A stretch of DNA of 64,000 nt, taken from contig CM066982.1 of NCBI GenBank assembly GCA_033977485.1, forward strand, positions 35,442,218-35,506,217, written 5' to 3'. Below the pieces are notes generated by a model that did not search any database, was not told the DNA's origin, and saw only the letters and a list, made by a program, of their open reading frames with translations. The position numbers and the translations under genes were made by a program. Every line of letters starts with the position of its first letter. Positions within the stretch are counted from its first letter, which is position 1. This DNA is from Hydrangea macrophylla. Its lineage: Eukaryota > Streptophyta > Magnoliopsida > Cornales > Hydrangeaceae. Below are positions 43,496 through 54,784 of the stretch, piece by piece.

Positions 43496-44530
43496 GCTTG
43501 ATGGGACAGCCCAATTCCAAGTTTGCCATAAACTTAGAAACCTTAAACATGATCTCAAAAAGTTTGGCAAGAGCACTCTTGGCCTAGAAAAGATTAATGC
43601 TAATAAGGCTAGGGAAGCTTTAAAAGTTGTCCAATCTTCTTTACTTCAAGATCCTAACAACCTTTCCTTAATTGAAGAACATAAAAACTGTTTGAAAATT
43701 TTTCATGGAGATTATCTGGATTGAAGAGGAAGTCCTAAAGCGGAAATCTAGTTACAATGGTTGGAGGCTCTGGATAAAAATTCCAAATATTTCCACATGT
43801 CTATTAAAACTAGAAGGAATATGAAAAGAATTTTTATACTTGAAAAACATGATGGAAACTTTACTTCCAATTATGATGAAGCTAAAGATGAAGCCATTAG
43901 GTACTTTAAATCTTTAATTGGTTCCCCCTCTAATCATGCTTACCCTGGTAATGAAGCTCTCAGTATTTTTGTTCACAAAAGGATTCCTATGGACCTTATG
44001 GCAGAGTTGGATAGGATGACTACTGATGTTGAAATTAAAGAAACATTTTTTAGCATGCATGGCAATAAAGCCCCTGGTCCTGATGGTTGTAATTCCTTTT
44101 TATTTAAGGACACATGGGCCATCACTGGACCTTCCATCATAGCTCCTATTAAGGAATTTTCCAGAATGGTGAATTGCTTAAGGAGTTTAATACCACTCTT
44201 ATTGCTTTGATCCCTAAAACACCTAATCCTTCTAGGATAGGTGACTTTAGGCCTATTTCATGCTACAATACTATCGACAAATGCATTTCTAAAATTATTG
44301 CTAGTAGGCTCCAAATGATCCTTCCTGACATGGTGGATCAAGTTGAATCTACTTTTGTTAAAAGGAGGAAAATCAGCGACAATATCTTGATGGCCTAAGA
44401 TCTCCTTAAGGACTACCATAAGTCCTTGGGTACTCCTAAAGTGGCAGCAAAGGTAGATATTATGAAGGCTTATGATAGTGTGAGTTGGGAATTCCTCATT
44501 GATATCTTGGATGTGCTTGGATTCCCACCT

Positions 44531-44548
44531 CCCCCCCCCCCCCCCCCC
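44531..44548. repeat. Poly-C run in the LINE RT
   Basis: Eighteen consecutive C bases within the codons following LDVLGF, probably an expanded slippage tract. Confidence 0.95.
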
Positions 44549-45501
44549 AAGTTAAAGAAATGGATTGTTGCTTGTGTTACTACCCCCAGATATTCGATAA
44601 ACTTTAACGGTGAGTCTGTGGGGTTTTTTTGAAGGTGCTAAGGGTATGTAGACACCCCAGTTTGTCGGCTATCAGATTTAGGATACCCATAGCTTGGTGG
44701 TTCACAATGATTGTAAAAGACTCAAAAGGACTCCTGAAAGTCAGCTCTATCTCTCAGAATGCTCAGATTGACCAAAATGCCCCTGAAAGCCTGAAGACTC
44801 CCGGATTTGGTCCCGAAGTTCTGAAAACATGCTATGTCGTAAGAAAAATGATAAAATGAGTTTTTAAGTAAAACCGAAAGAAATCGTCAGCTCTCAGAGG
44901 CCCCCGGAAGTCCCGGAAGTTCCCCGAAAGTCCCCGTTGACCGGTTTGACAAAGGTTTGACCAGGTTTGACCAGAGTTTGACCAAGTTTGACTGAAATCG
45001 TCCGAATTCACCAGAATTATTAGAAAAGTATTAAAATGAGTTTTAAAAGAGAATCGAGCGAAAACGTCGGCTCTTGGGAGCTCCCGGAGGTTCCCAGAAC
45101 TTCCCGGGAATCTCAGGTTTGACCAGTTTGACCAAGATTTGACTTTGGAATCGGGGCACCGAAACAATTTTCAAATATTTTTCATGGATACTAGAGGTCA
45201 ATAGCTTTCCAACGGTATATCGCACATAATTCCTGGATTTAAAACGAATTTATTTTGAATTTTCGAAGGTGAAAAAAGGCGATCAAATTGGCTTTTATCA
45301 CGAATACCGCTAAACTTTTCAAAGTGACCTATCCCCGAACTATTTTTTATGTAAAGTAGACTCCATTACCTTTCCAACGGTATATCACAACCTCAGTGTG
45401 GAGTTCATACGCATTTTCTGTGAATTTCGGACGAAATAGGGCCTTTTCGCGAATACCGAAACCTCAAGGGGCCTAAACAGCATTATCTGGACGAAGGAGG
45501 A

Positions 45502-45542
45502 GCAGTGCCGCCGCGGCACTGGCCCACTGCCGTCGCGGCACT
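45502..45542 (+). repeat. GC-rich hairpin array in the T2 LTR, two units
   Basis: AGTGCCG-CCG-CGGCACT, then a decayed second unit ACTGCCG-TCG-CGGCACT. One unit fewer than in T1. Confidence 0.8.
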
Positions 45543-45684
45543 CTCCCCCAGAACAGTGTGTTTTTGTAATTTCTTTGGTGGTCCCATTTTGATTATTTTA
45601 AAACCAAAACGACGTAGTTTCATGATTTCAGATGTTTAGGACCAATGGGAATACTTCTAAAACCCCAAAACCACCCCAAGTTGG

Positions 45685-45694
45685 CCTATATAAA
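45685..45694 (+). promoter_or_regulatory. TATA box of the T2 LTR
   Basis: CCTATATAAA, about 145 bases downstream of the hairpin array as in T1. Confidence 0.72.
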
Positions 45695-47963
45695 CCCCCC
45701 ATTGCTCTTCATTTTGGGGGAGTCAAATGCAAGTGTAGAAAAAGTTTGGGAGAGAAAGTTGTAGAGATAAGGTTAGAATAGAGAGAAAAGAAGCTTTTTT
45801 CTTTGATTTTCAAAACAAAAGTGACTTCTAAACTTTGTTTTTACTTCATTACTCCCATTTACTTCAACATTCAATACACCCAACCATCATTTTAGTGAGC
45901 ATTTAAGAGAGTGGAAGCTTCTTCCATGTCCAATGTCATTACATATGAGTAAAACACCAATCTACAAGTTCAATACTTCATGAATATCATCTATTGATCA
46001 TTATCTACTTGCTTGTTTATTCATTGTTTATCTCTTCTCACCTCATTTCTTTTTTATTTTTCTTTATTTACTTACTAGTTCATCATCATCTAAATGATGA
46101 CATGAAGTTTGGGGTGAGTGAATCCTTATGGATAATAGCTCTTGACCTCAAAAACATGTTTGATAGATGATGATCATAACTTCAATATCTCCAAGGTATC
46201 CTTGAAGTGTATTGAAGTTATGCTCAAATAAAAATGAGTCTCTCTAACAATCTTGGAGGTTCTTGATGATGAGTTGAATGTTGGCATTTTAAGTGGTCAT
46301 AATCTTTATTGAGTATTGAAAATACACTTTCAAAACCTCTATTTCAAAACCCCCCTCAATCCCTCTCATTTTGATTTCAAGAAAGAAAACCTTATTTTCC
46401 TCAAAATCTTCAAAACAATGAGTCAAAACAGTGAGTGAGCTGAGTTCAACAATTTCTCTAGAACTCAATACTCAACATATAGATGCAAGGCCACTTGGAA
46501 AGTCTTCCTAACTCATTGGAGAACACCCATGATTTTTGGTTTGACTTGGAAGTACTTGAAATGGTCCATTTGGACCCAAACATTCCTTCCAAACATTCTG
46601 CCTCTGCTGTCACAGTAGCTTAACTAACTTCCAACTTCTTTTTCAGAAATATTTTCCAAAAGGGGTGGTCCTAACTTATTTTTTCCTTAAACTTCAGTGT
46701 CTTAGGAAACCTTCTGTATAAAATGGGCCTCTAGATCACTCGTCTTCGTTTTCTAAGATTTTTCAACATTTCAGTCGACAGTACAGACTCTGTTTCTGAG
46801 TGACCTCTGTTGTTCATATGATTTCTCTCAATCTGTGATAGTTATTAAAGATTGGATTTTTGGGTTGTATTTGAGACACAATAAGGAACATCTCCATAAA
46901 ACATCATGCATTGAAAGCATTCCTAACCCCTCTTTTCCATTTTTACAAGATCATGTTACTGTTCTGTCTACTATTCACAGCAAGCACATTTTAACTTTCA
47001 TTCTTTGATTTGATGCTTATATGCCTTCCAACATAGTTCATATCTTAGGAAGTAGTTCATACTACATTTGCACATATCCCATGATAATTTCATTCATTCA
47101 CTCATACACATTATAGACTTCTAAGTCATTCTAGGAATCCATGAACACAAAGCACACTACAACCTTGGCACATTCTAGATACATACATTGCATCCATGCA
47201 AAGATTTGGGGCCTTCATGGCTCCTAATCTAAGAAGATTATAAGGAATGATCATGATCACATGTTCATTGCTTCCCCTCGATCTAAGTATCCTTTCTCAT
47301 CCGTCCCGGGGATTGAGAGATCTTCTTTTCCCAAAGATTAGCATGCATCATTCTAGTTTGCTAAGCATATTTTGATTTCTTTGTTTATTTGTTTCAATAA
47401 CAATTCATGCCCCCTTTAGATTAGGAAACTTGATTAATTGATATATGATTAGACGATTTTTCCTAGGTTTATTTGTGTGATTCTCACTTTACATTGTATG
47501 ATATTTGACTTAGATCTTATGAATGATATCTTATCTTTTGATTTTCAATTTCAAGATTCTTATGTGATGTAATATACTATCATAGTATTAATTGCCGAAC
47601 CATACATAGTATAAGATGATTATTTGGATGCAAATTGAGGCCCGTCGAGAGACGGGGCGAGTTGAGGGTGTTTTAGTCGTGACAAAGGCTCCTTCCTCTC
47701 TCGTACCAAAACCCCGAGCCAAGTTCTTTGGTTATGAAGGGTCGGTGCCCTTTATCCGTTTGGGTGAGTCAAAATTAGGTTTCTTGGTTCCTTAAAGACC
47801 AAGTGGCGACTCTGTATCTGTTTTCGAAAGACCTTCTTTTCTTCGAAATCAACCTCTTGTTTTCTTTCAAATCAATTTCAAAACAAAGGAAAATCAATTC
47901 CGAAACCCTGGAAACAAACAGGAAAAACTGGGAGTGGACGACGGATTCCGCGTGTCCACAATC

Positions 47964-47981
47964 TGGCAACTCCACTGGGGA
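47964..47981 (+). promoter_or_regulatory. Primer-binding site of T2
   Basis: TGGCAACTCCACTGGGGA after the spacer ATC. It differs from T1 by one G-to-A change. Confidence 0.8.
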
Positions 47982-49311
47982 TTTTTATTTTAAAACAAAA
48001 TAATACAGAGGTTTAACTCATAAGAAGCATCCTTAAAATCATCTTTTTTACTGTGTTTGGTACACCGCATTGCACTCTTGCATTTTCCCCCTCCGACTGT
48101 GTCTGAAATGCGGCGCTGACATTGTTCAGGTCTTGCTGTGCCAGGGCACGAGTCGTCGTTGATACTGTACCTTCCAAGGTATATCAAAAAGAGTAAAAAC
48201 CTCCGTACTATCTCTCTGACAGTATATTGGAACTCTCGTCAACGGACCCTCTTTGACTAAACCCAGCCTTTGCATATAGATTCCTTTAGAACCTTTCATA
48301 GGACTGTTCATTTATCTTTTCAGATAGGACAATGTGATATAACTGCTGTATGCCCTGATGGGATTACCTGAGCGGTGTAGACGCTTATGTAGCATAGAAC
48401 AGAACCTCTTTCTTATGATTCCCAAGGCAATCACTCACATGTGATTAGATTGAGTTGACCTGCCTAGGCACCATGACAAGGATGTCTGCTCCATGCTCAC
48501 AAAGATATACACCGCAAACCTTGTTTATCGGTCCTAAGACATAAGAGTATGAAAACCTGCTAGACGGTATGATCACTATCACCACATATTAACATGTTTC
48601 TCCCAGAAACTCTGTCCATATATCCCAGATATAACCACATATTAACCTGTTTCTCCCAGAAACTCTGTCCAGATATCCCAGGTATAACCATATTAACCTG
48701 TTTCTCCCAGAAACTCTGTCCAGATATCCCAGATATAACTATATTAACCAGTTTCTCCCAGAAACTCTGTCCAGATATCCCAGATATAACCACATATTAA
48801 CCTGTTTCTCCCAGAAACTTTGTCCAGATATCCCAGATATAACCATATTAACCAGTTTCTCCCAGAAACTCTGTCCAGATATCCCAGATATAACCATATT
48901 AACCAGTTTCTCCCAGAAACTCTGTCCAAAATTATCCGAAGTATCCCAGAAATCCCTGTTATCCCTTGGTGGTCATACTGGAAAGTAAGGTTAGCACACT
49001 CTGTATGGTTGGGACCTTATTTGTTTAACTGCTATCTGTTAGAAATAGAAGCATCATATAGATTAGGGCTTACATCCGCATGCTTGTCCCATTTGCATGC
49101 ACCATTCCCCATCAATCTGCACGCACTGTCTCGAGTCGGTCCACATCACTGTCTTTGTCTGTCTAAAGTCACCACTGTCAAGATCTAATCTAGTCCTCTC
49201 AAAATCTGTCAGGTCAGTATAGATTCCCAAGGTCAGCAGTCAGGGTCCTCTTCGTGGGTCAGGAGTTCGGATAATCGATTGATCAGAATCAGTCCGACAG
49301 CTTACTTCAGC
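47982..49311 (+). other. Leader of T2
   Basis: Collinear with the T1 leader; no gene seen. It contains the seven-unit tandem repeat at 48598-48928 and ends in TTACTTCAG|C directly before the gag ATG, a plausible 3' splice site. Confidence 0.75.
48598..48928 (+). repeat. About 50-bp tandem repeat in the T2 leader, seven copies
   Basis: CCCAGAAACTCTGTCCA followed by GATATCCCAGATATAACCA recurs seven times, the reverse-complement counterpart of the T1 array. Units differ slightly in the CATATTAACC part. Confidence 0.92.
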
Positions 49312-52300
49312 ATGAATAGGGAAGAGTTGGAAAACAAGGTTACTGAATTGGGAGCGACCATAAGCCAGCAGTCCGACAGCCTAGCCCAAGTTCTGAAGTT
49401 CATGGAAGAATTAAAGCAGCGGCGGCCGCAACCTCCGCCCGGGTTTCCACCACCGGAGTTTGAACCACCCCCACCTGAGAATAATGGGGAAGAAGACTGG
49501 TTTCAAGGGGTCCCACCGTTCGCGTAGGAGAAAAAGCTCCAAGAGAAAATGGACAAGGTCGACAAGCTAGAAAGCGTACTAAGAAAAAGCAAAGGGGTCG
49601 ATGATTACATGCTAGACTTGGAAGGCCTCTTTGAGCCTGTTAAGGTGAAACTGCCAGAGAATTTCAAGATGCCTGCCATCGACTGTTTTGATGAAACTGG
49701 GAACCCGAAAAGTCATGTGAAGCTATGTATGAGTATCTTCCAGTCCATGGGTTGTACCCACGAACACATTGCGATGTTGTTCTCGCAAACTCTTACAAAG
49801 TCTTCGCTATCGTGGTTCCTAACCTTGGAAGCCTCCAAAACCCGGGCCTGGGAAGACATCGTTCGACTCTTCATCGATCATTACTCCTACAATCAAGAGC
49901 TAGATGTCACCATCAGGGACTTGGAAAGAACCCGGCAAAACCACAATGAATCCTTTGCTGTATTTCTAAGCAGATGGAGGAACAAGGTAGCCCAAATGAC
50001 CCACCGGCCGATTGAAAAAGAACAGGTAAGGATGCTCATCCGAAATCTGCAGCCCCTCTACCATGAGAAATTATTCTACCAGTCCATCTCCACCTTTGAG
50101 GAGTTGTTTGAAGTCAGAACCCGAATTGAAGACGCTATCAGAGAAGGAAAGATAAAAAAGAAAGAGCCCCCGAGTCAGTCCAGAAGGCCTAACTACTCCC
50201 GGAATCCCCCGGATGTCAATGCCCTTAGCAGCCAACCCATGGCGTACCCTCTTAGGCCGTACCAACCCTCTAGCCAGGCAAACCCCTCCAATCGCCCCTT
50301 CCAGAAAAAGCCCCCTCGCAACTTCGCCAAGTTAGAAATCTCTCTCTCCTCAGCTTTAGACCGCCTCCTCAAAAAGGGCCATCTCCAACTACTCCAACCC
50401 CGAAACACCCCTCTCCCACCAAATTGCGATATGTCCAAACGGTGCACCTACCACCAAGCCCCGGGCCACAACACTGATGATTGTGTGCGCCTCCGCATGA
50501 CATTCAAGACATCATTGACCAGAACATCATCGAACCGCCACCAAAGCAGCCCCATATCACCGAAAATCCTCTACCAAACCACCAAAATGTCAACCTCGTT
50601 GAGTCCAACCCTATATCCTTCAACCCTGCTACTTATATCACCCCCCTAGGACAACCCTTGCCTTTCATTGACATCCCGGATTCTATGGGAATTCATCTGA
50701 TTAAAGGGGAGAATGACGAGTGGTAGCAACAGCTAGACGATGAGCAAGACTTGTTCTTTCTGGAAGAGCACGATCTGGGGGCGGTAGACCTCAAATGGTA
50801 TGATCCCAATAACGAAAGTGATGCTTCTATCTGGGACGAGCCGGAGAAACCATTTGTGGGAACGGATTGTGATTGGTTCAAAAAGGATGGGACTGTAGAA
50901 GGGCCTACTCCTGCTGAAATTGATCATCTGACTAGGTCAGGCCGTCACTACCAGCCTCTGCATCCTACTACTGAAGCCGTCGAGAAGGGTCCAGTTAAAG
51001 ACAAGGGGAAGGGTAAAATGGATGAGATCATTGAAGAAGATAACGAGTTGATAAAGCAGCTAAAGAAGACCCAAGCGCGTCTCTCGATGTGGGACATCAT
51101 GGTAACATCCTATAAGCATAGGTAAGCCGTGTTGAATGCCTTGGCTAGAATTGAAGTCCTTATCGACACTGCACCAGAGGACATGGTGGCTTTCTTGGGC
51201 GCACTTACCCCCGACCAAATCATTACATTTTTCGATGAGGACCTGCCACCAGAAGGATCCGCACATAACAAGGCATTGTATATCACCGTGGGATGTAAGG
51301 GACAATAGGTGCCATTCTGTCTAGTCGATACGGGCTATGCTTTAATTGTCTGTGCCCTAAGGACTGCCACCACCTTAGAGTCAATGTCCTTGACATCACA
51401 CCATCTGTACAATCTGTGAGAGCCTATGATAACACCAGGAGAAATGTAATGGGAACCGTTTCTCTCCAAATCCGGGTAGGATCTTTGGTGAGCACCAAAG
51501 TCTTTCAAGTCATGGACATACCTGCCTCTTTCAAATTGCTGGTCGGAAGGCCCTGGTTGCATGTCAACAAAGCCGTATCGTCCACTGTGCATCAAATGAT
51601 CAAGTACATCCATGAGAAGGAAGTAAAAATCATCCTCGGTAATAGTTGGGGTAATGAAGCTTTCCCGAACTACGCTCCCGTCTTTGAAATCCAAATACCT
51701 GAGTTAGAAGAAGGAGAAATTGGGGGATTCTTCATGGAAGAAGTCCACATGATCAATGATGAAGACAGGTTCCCTGAGATCCACTCTGCGATTGTCAACA
51801 TCGTTCGCAAAATGAACTACTTCCCTGGAATGGGATTAGGCCGATGCCAGCAAGGGATTCGAGAGTTCCCTCAGATCAAAGGACAGCAAGGTACTTTCGG
51901 GCTAGGATACAAGCCCACTGAAGAAGACATCGAGCTACAAAGGCCATGGAAGAAAAGGGCAAGGGGTCTCCCACCATACTGCAAGACCTTGAATGGACAA
52001 TTCATCAAAGAGGGGGATGACTTCCCTTACTTCGGGTTCCCCGAACCCTGGATCCACCAAACCACTGGGAAAAGGCACCCCGGGCTTGAAATCTTCGCTG
52101 ACTGTGAGAGGCCTCCATATCAAGATCCGTTCTATCCCGAAGAAATTGAGAAAACCCCGGAGGAAGACTGGTTGAAATACCTGGACACTGAAGCCATCGA
52201 GAAAATGTGGGAGGAATCCGCTGAGAAGAAGGAAGAAAAGAGGGCCAAGAGCCGAGATGATCAGATCAAGCCAACTGAGGAGGGTCTGAGCAACCAGGCT

Positions 52301-52981
52301 GTAGAGTCATCTGTCTGTGTCTCCCTATCCCCTGTTCTCCCAGAGTCTGTACTGCCGATTATCGAGTCTGTACCAGAGTCGGCTGCTGTAAGCCCACCAC
52401 TGTCCAATGTAGTCACTTCACCTATCATGAATGAAATGAAAGACGATTCTGCTTACTCCTCTGTGTCTAATACTTGTGAATGCACAGATCCCTCCGAGGA
52501 TCTCCCAATTGAACTTAAGCAACTAATTGAAAAACCACTTGCTTATGAAATAATCGAAGATACTTTATCAGTTAACCTAGGTGAAACAGATAATCCCCAA
52601 ATTGTGCAAATTGGCTCAACTCTTAATAAAGAAGAAAAAGAAAAATTAACCCTCTTGCTAAAAGAATTCAAAGATGTTTTCGCTTGGTCTTACGAAGACA
52701 TGCCTGGGGTCGATCCCGACATTGTCCAACATCATATTCCCCTCCTCCCTAATTCTAAACCTGTCAAGCAGAAACTGAGGCGCATGAGGCCGGAGTGGGC
52801 ACTCAAGGTTAAGGAAGAAGTGGAGAAGCAATTCAAGGCAGGATTCATCATTGTCACCGAATATCCGGAATGGGTTGCCAATATCGTACCAGTCCCGAAG
52901 AAGGATGGAAAGGTTCGTGTGTGCGTCGACTTCCGTGATCTAAATAAGGCCAGTCCCAAGGATGACTTCCCGCTTCCCCAC
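49312..52981 (+). pseudogene. Gag-pol relic of T2 (gag, protease, G-patch-like, start of RT)
   Basis: Starts at ATG 49312, as in T1. An in-frame TAG lies at 49525. At the position of the T1 gag stop this copy has a CAA codon, so gag reads on. One base is lost near 50496, shifting the frame into pol. Further stops lie at 50724 and 51123, more breaks between 51300 and 51400, including the protease motif (DTGYALIVC region). From 51416 a 522-residue frame holds the rest of the protease domain, the G-patch-like segment and the RT start up to DDFPLPH, where element H begins. Confidence 0.9.
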
Positions 52982-53380
52982 TGATTCGAGGTGAAAAGTG
53001 CATATTTATAGCGTATTACATGATCTTTTATGCATCTTTTATTCCCAAAGTCCCTACATTTAGGTATATTCTAATAACAATGTTCTTTTTATTGTGTTAA
53101 TGCTAAAATATATGTTTATGCATTGTTTTATAGGTATTAGGATGTAAATCAATGAAGTGGAGCTAAAGAAAAGTGATTCTGGTGGATAGAATAACAGAAG
53201 CAACTGGGAAAATGCCAATTTTGACAATGAAGACTTCAGATTTGGAAGATTTTCCCAGAGATGTAAAATGTAGATCTTTGAGTTACGGTCGCGTGGCCAT
53301 AAATGAGAGGTCAATCTGAGGTCCGAGTAAAAAGTTATGGCCATTCTCCCATCAGTGCGCAGAGATGTCAAAATCAAAGA

Positions 53381-53450
53381 GTTCAATCGATTGAGCAGAG
53401 TTCAATCGATCGAACCTTCGATCGATCGAACTAAGCTCGATCGATTGAAC
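53381..53450. repeat. TCGATCGA cluster in the H LTR, first block
   Basis: Four TCGATCGAT-type words in 70 bases, shortly upstream of the TATA-like CCTATATATATG. Confidence 0.8.
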
Positions 53451-53854
53451 TTTATAATCACTCAAAAGTTGCGTAAACTCTGCGGGAACCCTATATATAT
53501 GTCATTTTTACACCAGACGAAGGGAGGACGCTCCAGAACGCAGAAAACAGCAGTTTAGGGTAGTTTTAGGGTTAGATTAGGAGTAGATTAGGTTAGATTC
53601 TTATTTTTCTTCCTCTTTTTCATTATTATACTAAAGATCATTGAAGATTCAAGTTATTTACAAGTTATTTTCATATTTATTCCAGGTTTTTCCTTTCCTT
53701 CATCTTATTTGATTGTTTATGACTAGTTGTTATGATTGTTTGGTTTTATTCTTTATGCATTAGATTTATTATGTTTTCGTAGTTTAGACGTTGGGAATAT
53801 GTGTTGAAACATTGATTCCCAACCTCTGCCATGCAATCTTTAGAAGCCTTGGGC

Positions 53855-53975
53855 TCGATCGATCGAAGGTATTTCGATCGATCGAACCAGAGCCATAGTC
53901 AAGCGATCGAAGGCATTTCGATCGATTGAAGGATGATGCAGTCCGATCGATCGAGAGCGCTTCGATCGATCGAAC
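53855..53975. repeat. TCGATCGA cluster in the H LTR, second block
   Basis: Six or seven CGATCGATCGA-type words in 120 bases, downstream of the TATA-like site. Confidence 0.8.
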
Positions 53976-54612
53976 ATGTTAAATCCTGAGATGATTCTTT
54001 TAAGTATTCCATGACTTTCTGTTTTAGAAATCTGTCATCAAATTGTCCCAATAAGCTCAGTTTGTCACAACAGTTTTTAGAACTTAAAGCCTTAAGGCTA
54101 TTTTCTTCAATGACTTTTGAAAACCACTTTGAATCTTAACACCATTTAGAGTGCAAGTAATAACCATTGTTTTAAACTGTCTTTCAAGTATTTTAAATCA
54201 CCTGTGATGATGTAGTCCCGGTCATGAAAGGGCTATTGATTCTATATCTTTAGAAAAATACGGAATGCTGAAAATGAATGAACTCCATAGAACGTTAATG
54301 AATGTGCATGGTAGTTGGTTAGGATCAATGTGGATTCATGTATTTCCAACACCTTTAATTTATCTGTTTTAATTTATTATGTTTCTTTATACTTTAGTTT
54401 GTTATTTAGTTTAATTTAATTAATTAGGATTTGTAGAACCTTCACTTCTATATTTTTATTTTTTTTTCTTTTGCTTTAGGTTATAACTTAGTATATATTC
54501 TTCCTTTTCCTTCCCTGTGGGATCGACCTGGACTTATCCAGTATTACTTGCACGATCACCTACACTTGGGTGTTGCACAAGAGCGCACAACTATTTAGTC
54601 GTGTCAAGTTTT

Positions 54613-54630
54613 TGGCGTCGTTGCCGGGGA
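54613..54630 (+). promoter_or_regulatory. Primer-binding site of element H (Athila type)
   Basis: TGGCGTCGTTGCCGGGGA. Plant Athila elements usually have TGGCGCCGTTGCCGGGGA, one base different. Confidence 0.8.
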
Positions 54631-54784
54631 AGGCAACTAGGTTAGGATTTTACTAAGTTATCTCCAATTTTTCTTACTTAAAAAAAATAAAATGAAATAA
54701 ATAAAAACTTTAGGACTTTTTCTTTCACAAGATAAAAATAAATAAATAAATAAAATTCTTATTGTTTAAAAATTTTGAGTGAAT

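Larger units (their letters stand above)
40537..44646 (+). mobile_element. L1-type LINE, central part, host of the nested insertions
   Basis: Two decayed reading regions in plant LINE order: an ORF1 with a DUF4283-like domain and CCHC motif, then an ORF2 with endonuclease and reverse transcriptase. The 5' end is replaced by element B and the RT frame is cut by T2 at 44647. An LTR-like sequence (42410-43495) interrupts it. The missing ends are expected left of element B and right of T2. Confidence 0.83.
41575..44646 (+). pseudogene. LINE ORF2 relic (AP endonuclease and reverse transcriptase)
   Basis: The endonuclease begins with NIRGLNQPSRQSEV and GLTETK near 41575-41680 and reaches SDHSPIVVHIDKS near 42280-42320. 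After the insertion the frame resumes near 43497 (LDGTAQFQVCHKLRNLKHDL). RT follows at 43761-44632 with NKAPGPDGCNSFLFKDTW, LIALIPKTPNPSRIGDFRPI and KVDIMKAYDSVSWEFL. It ends in GFFEGAKG at the T2 insertion. Broken by a frame change near 44175, stops near 44397, and others in the endonuclease. A run of 18 C at 44531-44548 adds prolines in the RT. Confidence 0.83.
44647..47960 (+). repeat. 5' LTR of T2 (3314 bp)
   Basis: TGTAGACACCCC to ...GTGTCCACA, collinear with the reverse complement of 16402-19711 but visibly diverged. It includes the same TATA box (45685-45694) and a two-unit version of the GC-rich hairpins (45502-45542). Confidence 0.93.
44647..52981 (+). mobile_element. T2: second copy of the T1 family (Tat/Ogre-like), 5' half
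   Basis: Plus-strand copy with LTR, primer-binding site, 49-50-bp leader repeats, gag and the pol N-terminal half, collinear with T1. It is cut at the start of RT (DFPLPH) by element H. It lies in the LINE RT; the left flank GGGTA (44642-44646) is its expected target-site duplication. The remainder, including any antisense gene region, should lie right of the window. Older than T1, judging by stops and frameshifts. Confidence 0.92.
52982..54606 (+). repeat. 5' LTR of element H
   Basis: TGATTCGAGG to ...GTCGTGTCA, six bases before the primer-binding site. Contains CCTATATATATG near 53490, two TCGATCGA clusters and several poly-T runs. The 3' LTR is not in the window. Confidence 0.75.
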
